The notes under the pieces are model-generated. The model saw only the letters and a program-made list of their open reading frames with translations. It did not search any database and had not been told where the DNA came from. A stretch of 64,000 nucleotides of DNA from Ipomoea triloba (Eukaryota > Streptophyta > Magnoliopsida > Solanales > Convolvulaceae). Shown here piece after piece: positions 56,806 through 64,000 of this stretch. The stretch's first letter is position 1; the number at the start of each line of letters is the position of its first letter. Where the stretch lies: NCBI RefSeq assembly GCF_003576645.1, contig NC_044924.1:4960184-5024183 (forward strand), written 5' to 3'. The translations under genes were made by a program, and so were the position numbers.

Positions 56806-58405
56806 GAGTTTTTTCTCAGGTCCTTCAACTATTGCTCATTCTCAATTTTGCATTTCGACTTTCAATTGCACCTAATGTGGTCCCTCGACTTTCAAAAACT
56901 CACACAATTTGGTCCTCCGTTACATATTCCGTCAAATCAGTGTTAAAATGGAGGGCATTTTCGTCCATTTACCTATTGTTAGCCTAATAAACATTGAGAA
57001 ATAGTTGAGGGACCATTTTGAGAATAGTCAAGGGACCATTTTGGGAAAAACTATTTTATTTATTTCATTTTTGTTTATTTTCATTTTTTAGACACTATAA
57101 AATTAGAATTTCTATACTTTTTTTTTCTTACAAATATAAATAGTTAAAATCGCGCAATCCAACCTCAAAATTTTTAACTTTCTTTACAGACTTTTCCCAT
57201 CTAAATATACAAACTATTCCTATGAAGTTTTACAATAAGTTCCGTAAATTTCATAAATACTCATATACTTCTTTTTTTTTTTTTAATGCTCATAGACAAT
57301 CAATCACTATGTATCACATTAAATATTACTTTTACCATTGAAAATAATATTTTTTTTCAAGCGTAGACACCCAAAGAGTGTAAAATGTATGGAAAATATT
57401 GGACCGAAAGGTAAATTTTTCTAGTAAACTTCTCAGGTGAGCCGAAAAGTACAATCTCGTCAATGTTTCCTGCAATATTTTATGTATTTGATTTCGAAGT
57501 AATTATTAAATTTTTTTATTAATTTACATTATTTAAGATATTATATGACATCTTTTATATGTTTTCCTCTTCTTATTTTTTTTATTAATTATTAATTATT
57601 AAGGCAAGTATAATTTATTTTGTAATGTGGACACATTATTTTTAATAATTTTGATTTAATTAATTTATACCTTAATTATAAAAATCCTACCTAATAATTT
57701 TAGTATATTACACGAGACACAATAATTATTATAAATAATATTTAATAATTGTCAATTTGTATTCAACAATAAAATTTATAGTTAATTTTTAAGTCAATCA
57801 TAAAATATTTTGTGTTGTGGGCACATTATTTGTAATTATTTTAGTTTAATAATATTATATCTTATTTATAAAAAAATCCAAAGTAATATATTTAGTACTA
57901 CGGATGTGACTAAAAATTATTTTAATCGGTGCTTAAAAAATGAGTATTTATAAAATTTATGAAACTTATTGTAAATCTGCATAAGAATAGTTTGTATATT
58001 TAGATAGAGGGAAAAAGTCTATAAAAAAGTTAAAAATTTTTAGGATGGATTGCACGATTTTAACTATTTATATTTGTAAGAAAAAAAATGTATAGAAATT
58101 CTTATTTTATAGAGTCTAAAAAATGAAAATAAACAAAAATGAAATAAATAAAATAGTTTTTCCCAAAATGGTCCCTTGACTATTCTCAAAATGGTCCCTC
58201 AACTATTTCTCAATGTTTATTAGGCTAACAATAGGTAAATGGACGAAAATGCCCTTCATTTTAACACTGATTTGACGGAATATGTAACGGAGGACCAAAT
58301 TGGGTGAGTTTTTGAAAGTCGAGGGACCACATTAGGTGCAATTGAAAGTCGAAATGCAAAATTGAGAATGAGCAATAGTCTAGGGACCATTTTGGGAAAA
58401 AACTC
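56806..58405. mobile_element. Non-autonomous Mutator-like element, 1,600 bp
   Basis: The ends GAGTTTTTTCTCA and the reverse of TTGGGAAAAAACTC form terminal repeats. Inverted similarity extends over 400 bp inward (for example GGTCCCTCGACTTTC at left, GAAAGTCGAGGGACC at right). The nine bases TATTTATAA flank both ends exactly (56797-56805 and 58406-58414), the target size of Mutator-like elements. The interior is AT-rich without a transposase frame. Confidence 0.9.
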
Positions 58406-58414
58406 TATTTATAA

Positions 58415-59575
58415 TTCCCATTTTACTATATATTGTTGCCTTTTTAAAGTTAGTTTTGAGTTGATAATTTGACTTATTTTTATTTATTGGTTTCATTTCT
58501 TACAGATATGGAGTCTATAACATTTAATGATGGAAGTGTAAGATATTTTTTTTCATAATTTTTTTAAATACTCATAAATCTATATGATGTAGTATTTGTT
58601 CTATACTTTCTCAAATATTTTCAGTTCGAACCTATGACCACCAATTTGAAATAATAATTGAGATGTCATCACACCACATGATAGTTAATGGAAATTAATT
58701 TAACCTCATAAAAATTATGGTAGTTAATTAATTTAATTAGTTATGGTAGTTGGCTTTTTCCTATGTTACTAGTTCATTATTTAACCTCATACAAATTAAT
58801 TTCAACTTACACAAACAATTTAATGCAAATTTATATATACTTAATCTTACTACAAAAAACTAAAATTAGTGATTAGCAAACTTTAATTTCAACAACTTGG
58901 TTGTTGATATAGAATTAAGAGGGAGACAACATAAAACAATCTACCACTAATTAGACATTGTCATTTACTCTATGAGTCTTATGTGACCTTCTCACAAATT
59001 TAGTTATTAGCAAACTTTAATGACATGTTTGGTAAATTGTAGTTGTAATTCAACTGCACCTTAATTCTTTGGTAGCAAAAATGACATTATTTTGTTTGAG
59101 GGAATTGCAAATCTTTTACTTTTATTTTTATTTTTAATCTTGCAAATCTCTTTAATTCTCCCCACAAAAACTAGTGATTAACAAACTTTAAATTCAATCT
59201 TCAAAAAAAAAAAAAAAAAAAAATTTAAATTCAATGTAAAGTTTGGGGAATGGAAGATCTTCCCAACAAGCAAATATTGAGGTAAAAAAAAAAAAACATT
59301 TCAACAGATAGATATTGGGGTATTAGTAAATATTTTTGCATTGTAAGAGGTTGGAAATCATGCATAATAAAAATTTTGCCAAGAAAAAAAAAAAATTTGC
59401 CAAGGACTAATAGAACGGTAGATCCTTTATTAGGGATGCCAATGAGTCGAGGTGGATCGGAAGGGCTACATCCATTACTTGAGTCACTATATACTTTCTC
59501 TACCCACCTACAACTCTCAATCCGCATCGAGTGAACTTTTTTCAAAACCTACCTCCAACTCTTCTGGGGCCTCCA
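58415..59575. other. AT-rich intergenic DNA
   Basis: No gene recognised. A-runs at about 59202-59222 and 59285-59297. A short minus-strand frame at 59231-59545 has no recognisable content. Confidence 0.5.
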
Positions 59576-59579
59576 GGGC

Positions 59580-60005
59580 TACTCTAAGCCTTTAAAGTCT
59601 TGCACCCCCAACCACACGGTCCGCAGTTCTTAGCAAGCCAATCAGCTGCGCAGTTTTGTTCCCTTAAGATGCCAGTAACTTTGACACTCCGACTTTGCTT
59701 GATCAGTTTCAGTTAGAAGATTGTATCTTGGATGTCACCTTCATTCCCTCACTTCGTTAGCCATTCAACCACCCTCCCCGGAGTCACTATGGAGTCTGGA
59801 TTATAATGTGGTGCAGCCCCTATCGCAAGCCAGCCGTAGACCTTGCATAATGCCCCATAATTCAGCTTCTTCCATCGTACATTGGCCTAGGTGGCAAGAA
59901 AACTCAGCTAGGGCTAGCCACTCTCCTGTATGATCACGAAGCAAACCGCCACAGCCCGCCCTCATGCCTGTCCTGTTTACTCACCAACAATTTTCCATGC
60001 AAATT
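59580..60005 (-). pseudogene. LINE RNase H relic
   Basis: Read on the minus strand, one frame gives CGGLLRDHTGEWLALAEFSC, then HLGQCTMEEAELWGIMQGLR and LACDRGCTTL before a stop. This is the RNase H-like end of plant LINE polyproteins (LRD..G.WL...AELWG...GL.LA). Several stops and shifts follow. No poly-A or target duplication is evident. It is not related in sequence to the 32414 relic beyond the domain. Confidence 0.8.
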
Positions 60006-60459
60006 TAGCTTACAAATAGTGCTACTGCTATTTGGCTATGCGCAAATTCAAATATTTAAAAAAATAATAAATTGTTTTTTTACTATATTATATTATTAGT
60101 ATAACTTATAATGCTATTCAAATTAGAAGATTTCCCACTTCATACCATATGTATTACAGTAAGATATTTATATATGGAGTACTTTTTTTTCATTGAAAAA
60201 TAAAAAATGTATAGGGTTGCTTTCCTCTTTAGTCTTTTCATTCACAAAATTGAGTTGCCTTTTCCTCCTTCCCCTCCAAAATTCAAAGCCCAAAAAAATG
60301 GAGTTTCCCTCCAAATTTCGAAAACTCGGAATTTTAAATAGCAAACACCTTTTCATTCTCTCCTATAAAGCCGTAATTCTCGAGATCCAATATCCTCCAT
60401 AGCCATTCCCAGCACAGCGCCAAAGCAACATATTTTCTCTCTCATACGACTCTGCAATC
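60006..60459. other. Upstream region of the thymidine kinase gene
   Basis: AT-rich, becoming GC-richer toward 60460. No clear TATA box. It holds a pyrimidine-rich probable leader (60220-60459). Confidence 0.45.
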
Positions 60460-61534
60460 ATGTCGTCTGCTTCTGCCTCCTTCAATTGCCCCATTCCCGG
60501 ATCCAACCCGATTCCGAAGGCGGGAGAAATCCACGTGATTCTGGGCCCCATGTTCGCCGGCAAGACCACCGCTCTCCTCCGCCGCGTCAATTCCGAGTCC
60601 AACTTGGGAAAGTATGTAAACTTTTATCATCAATTTGACAATTTCCACATCAAACAGTAAGTCAAAGTTCATATTGTGTTTCTGTAACTGTGTGTTGTGT
60701 TGAAACTTGAAATTGGAAGCAGAAATGTTGTGCTGATAAAGTCGAGCATAGATACAAGATATGCAGTCGATGCAGTGGTCACGCACGACGGCACCAAGTT
60801 CCCATGTTGGGCGTTGCCTGATTTAACGTCTTTCAAGGATAGATTCGGATCCGATGCCTATGAAAAGGTGTTTTTTGTGTTCCCTTTCACTTTTTATTTT
60901 CCTTCAAGAATTAACTGCAATTCTGTATTGGATCATGTGAATTTATACCCTGCTATAACTGCTGCTGTCTTTATAGCATATTTCCTGCCCCATAATCAGC
61001 TCTTTTTTGTGATAGGTGGATGTGATCGGCATTGATGAAGCCCAGTTCTTTGATGACCTCTATGATTTCTGCTGTGAAGCTGCTGATCTTGATGGGAAAA
61101 CCATAATTGTTGCTGGCCTGGATGGTGATTATCTTAGGTACCATGAATCTCAAATTGAAAATGCATTGACACTCATAGTTACCTTAAACTAGTGCATACC
61201 AGATTACCAGTCTTGTTGTCTGATAAAGGGTATTGTGGCTTTTAATCACAGGAGGAGATTTGGTTCAGTTCTTGACATAATCCCACTTGCCAATACTGTG
61301 CAAAAGCTGACAGCAAGATGCGAACTGTGTGGCAAACGGGCATTTTTCACCTACAGGAAGACTGGTGAAACCCAGACAGAGCTCATAGGTGGTTCAGATA
61401 TGTACATGCCTCTCTGTCGCCAGCACTATGTAAATGGAAATGCTGTAGTTGCTGCTGCAAAGACTGTCATATCATCTCACAAGATGCAGTGTGGTACTCT
61501 GCTAGAATCCAAGAAAGCTGCAATTGTTGAGTAG
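60460..61534 (+). CDS. TK1: Thymidine kinase (TK1 type)
   Basis: Exons 60460-60611, 60723-60867, 61016-61137 and 61252-61534 give 233 residues, normal for plant TK1. The P-loop is GPMFAGKT (29-36). The second exon gives [13 protein letters not shown] and [25 protein letters not shown] holds the catalytic Glu. [20 protein letters not shown] precedes the zinc site CELCG...CRQH and the thymidine-binding lasso. It phosphorylates thymidine to dTMP in the salvage pathway, usually in the cytosol. All phases join exactly. It converges with the unknown-function gene on the other strand, the stops being 240 bp apart. Confidence 0.95.
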
Positions 61535-61774
61535 CATCTTTCTAATATTGTATATAACAAATCTTTTTGGTGTGGGGCTTTTGCTTGTCTAAAATGGTAC
61601 GGAGTAGTATTCTACAAAGTCTTGAATGCTGGATGAAACAACTCTTTAGATCATGTATGTGTAATCTAGTTTCCCATATTATATATATACTCCTATAATG
61701 CAAATCAACTCTTCTCTGTATGTTTTTTATAAGTTTATCAAGGATGTAAGTCAGGAAGTCTTAACAAAATGTTG

Positions 61775-63090
61775 CTAGTCTTTTCGGGGTATTAGGTCTT
61801 GAACCTGTGTATTACTGCTTTTCTGCAAGTGCTCCAGCACTGCTATCTCACCAGTTAGTTGTTCAACTAGACCTGTAAGTAAAACAGACACAATTTATGA
61901 AGGATGAATAATCATGCTTTTGGCTTTAACACCCAAAGGCAGAGGCTGATCATAAATATTAGAATTCAAAGTGAAGTGAAGAATTTGCAGAAAATGTCTT
62001 TAAAGCAATTACCATTTACATAATTTCGACAATCATGATGGTTTATTGTCAAGTCAGTTTCCCAGCTTTCGTTGAATTTGCTTGAGGCATACACAGCATC
62101 CATCTCTGAGTACCCAACAAACCAGCATTTTTTGTTTGGTAGCTTCTTCAGTTTCCTCATACGAACAACACCTGACAACATGCATGTTAACAGCAGAAGA
62201 TACACAACTTTAAAAGAAAGTGCATCCATGCATCATTTTGACAAGAACACTTGCTATTTGCAAAAATAAGAAAACCAGATTCAAATTTTTTTCCTTCCCA
62301 AGGTTGTTCTTCCTTGATCTTTATTCACTCTAATGTTGTTTATGGAGGAGCACCATTATTAGTCCTTATTCCTTAACCACAAACAAAAGGTGTTCAAACT
62401 CTAGGCAGAAATATGAATGCTCAGATTCATTTTTTTCTCCTCAAGATTGTTCTTAATCCTTATTCATAACTGCATAGCTGCAATCAAAGAAAAGGGCCAA
62501 AAGATCAAAAGTGTCACCTGGTACTGGTCTACCAGACAGTGCAGCAACAGCCACTGATATACTCTCCGGATCTTGAGGAAGAAAATCACAAACAATGGCC
62601 TAAAGAATACCATCAATACTGTAATTGTAATTGCAGCAGCAGATTTTCCAAGCCATTGTTAACCTAAAATGTCCAACTAAACTAAATTGCATCTTTGTAC
62701 TGTGAAAGAATTTATGCCAAACATTTCTCAATTTGCAAACAAAAATATCAAATCGAGAATTCATAATCATCTAGAGAATAGAAACGTATAATTGAGAAGA
62801 GGAACCTGAGAGTGAAGAGGAGAGGAGGATTTGACGATGACCATGAAATGCTGAAAATCCCACAAATTGAGAGAGTACGCAGCGGACATCAATAATTGCC
62901 CCGGGCCTCTGCTGGCTCTCAAAGGAACGGCCGATACATATACTTCATCTCGATCGCGACGGTTGCTCGCCGCCGTGGCGAAAACACTGCATCGGCGCTT
63001 CGCCGGAGTAGAAGGCGGTGGAGCCAGAAAATTGGTCGCATACATCCCGTGGTTGCTGTTGGTTACAGTGTAACGAAAACAATGCTTCAT
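61775..63090 (-). CDS. Conserved plant protein of unknown function
   Basis: Exons (5' to 3') 62806-63090, 62518-62599, 62013-62171 and 61775-61872 give 207 residues in frame. The first 45 or so residues are basic and Ser/Ala-rich, compatible with a plastid transit peptide. A start at 63045 (MYATNFLAPP) is also possible. The body reads RGPGQLLMSAAYSLNLWDFQHFMVIVK, AIVCDFLPQDPESI, KKCWFVGYSEMDAV and NHHDCRNYVNGLVEQLTGE, and looks like one conserved domain. I believe it is a plant-conserved domain of unknown function but cannot name it. The QHFMVIV histidine and the DCRNYVN cysteine recall the His...Cys order of permuted papain-like (LRAT/NlpC) folds; this is conjecture. Confidence 0.78.
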
Positions 63091-63880
63091 TTTTATGTTT
63101 GGGGTTAATTTGAAATGGGCGTTCAGATTTCTAAAAATACTAATTGGAACCCCTTAGTTTCAAATATTATGAGAAACGTCTCTAAGTTCTTATCTTTCGT
63201 CTCATCCCAAGTCCCTCCAAATAGTTCATCCGATGTACATAAATAAAATGAATAATGTTTAAATAAATCACAAAAGTATATCAAATCGAACTCTTAATAT
63301 TCGATATGGTTCCAAAATCACGGGGTAATTTTGGCCAGCAAAATTGTAAGAGATAAGTTCAATTATCAAAAAAATTATTTAAATTATTAATTTAAGTTAC
63401 CCAAATAAACGAGTTAACAGTTGCCCTTAAAAGAGTGCATAATAAACGTTCTTACACCAATGATGCACATGTTAAACAATTTATCAAAACTGTAAGATGT
63501 AAAAAAAATCAATAAGTGAACATTCCGTCTTAGTGAGAAGTCCTCGTGCACGTAGAGATAAACGAAGTAAAAGTGAAAATGTCAACTTGAGTAACACGAA
63601 CATAAGTGAAAATCAGCATCAAAAAAAAAAAAAAAAACATTAGTGAAAATCTAATGCCGCAAAAATACAATTAAGTCTTCCAGCTCTAAATAAACAGCTC
63701 AAAATCATGCAACTAAACTAAAAAACTAAAATCAATCCATTATCTTTAATCGATTTCAAATTTTAACATAATGATAATCATCTGCTAAGCCAATTTGTCC
63801 ATCGTTTACCAAACACTTCTAAGTTCTAAAGATACAAACTCCTATAAAACTTGGTAGCAATGAGGTGCAGAGATAGGATT
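63091..63880. other. Intergenic between unknown gene and kinase gene
   Basis: AT-rich DNA upstream of the unknown-function gene and downstream of the kinase stop. Nothing else recognised; an A-run at 63619-63637. Confidence 0.5.
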
Positions 63881-64000
63881 TCAAGAGTCTAGGAAATGAG
63901 GCATCACACACATATCATTCTCATCATAGTCAAGGATATCATGAAAGAATGGGTCTTTCAGCAGGTCTGATGCTGAAGGCCTCCTTCTTGGCTGTCCAAT
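63881..64000 (-). CDS. Protein kinase, C-terminal end only (partial)
   Basis: The last 39 codons and stop of a minus-strand gene cut by the window edge. GQPRRRPSASDLLKDPFF is kinase subdomain XI (the conserved Arg and the helix that closes the C-lobe). A short acidic tail follows. The RPSASDLLKDPFF form is typical of MAPKKK/STE-type plant kinases, but most of the protein lies outside the window, so subfamily and function are open. Confidence 0.75.
   Translation of the reverse strand: MGQPRRRPSASDLLKDPFFHDILDYDENDMCVMPHFLDS

Noticed and set aside
1..64000. tRNA, rRNA, CRISPR array, bacterial operon or riboswitch
   Set aside because: No cloverleaf-like tRNA with both boxes at proper spacing, no rRNA core words and no regularly spaced unique-spacer repeats were seen. 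The B-box-like words belong to SINEs.

Overview
This is nuclear DNA of a eudicot plant. The genes have many short GT-AG introns in AT-rich DNA. The encoded proteins include plant-type fimbrin, pollen-type exopolygalacturonases, GDSL esterase, organellar ThrRS, DOMON/cytochrome b561 and plant TK1. SINEs, Stowaway MITEs, Mutator-like elements and LINE scraps lie between genes and in introns. I cannot name the species; an asterid is only a guess. All gene models below were spliced by eye from reading frame, splice consensus and family conservation.

Layout, left to right. (1) 1-6.5 kb: a WSS1B-like DNA-protein-crosslink protease (UBL-WLM-PUB), with a (T19 G)n array in one intron. (2) 7.6-7.9 kb: a small secreted-protein gene on the minus strand. 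(3) 8-13.7 kb: gene-poor DNA with a 721-N gap, poly-C tracts and a 126-bp tandem repeat that is also present inverted. (4) 13.8-16.1 kb: a GDSL esterase. (5) 18.0-20.1 kb: a 138-aa two-TM protein on the minus strand. (6) 21.5-25.9 kb: fimbrin on the minus strand. (7) 28.2-39.4 kb: a tandem segmental duplication. Each unit carries one exopolygalacturonase gene, and the two units have acquired different transposons, so each serves as the empty-site control for the other. (8) 39.8-44.1 kb: organellar threonyl-tRNA synthetase on the minus strand. (9) 44.3-49.6 kb: a DOMON/cytochrome b561 gene on the minus strand. Its 3' part appears three times as nested, apparently identical copies joined by single Ns, most likely an assembly artefact. 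(10) 50.7-51.2 kb: a DOMON-only relative, divergently oriented. (11) 53.1-55.9 kb: a two-RRM hnRNP-like protein on the minus strand. (12) 56.8-58.4 kb: a 1,600-bp Mutator-like element with a perfect 9-bp target-site duplication. (13) 59.6-60.0 kb: a LINE RNase H relic. (14) 60.5-61.5 kb: thymidine kinase. (15) 61.8-63.1 kb: a conserved plant protein of unknown function, convergent with (14). (16) 63.9-64.0 kb: the last exon of a protein kinase, cut by the window edge.

The genes are ordinary, independently transcribed plant genes; nothing suggests an operon-like or clustered pathway. Two pairs are related by duplication: the tandem polygalacturonases and the head-to-head DOMON genes. I found no convincing undescribed multi-gene system. 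The points most worth follow-up are the EPDPDD repeats in the WSS1B-like protease, the small secreted protein ending in IGH, the occupied/empty-site record in the polygalacturonase duplication, and several places where the assembly itself looks wrong.
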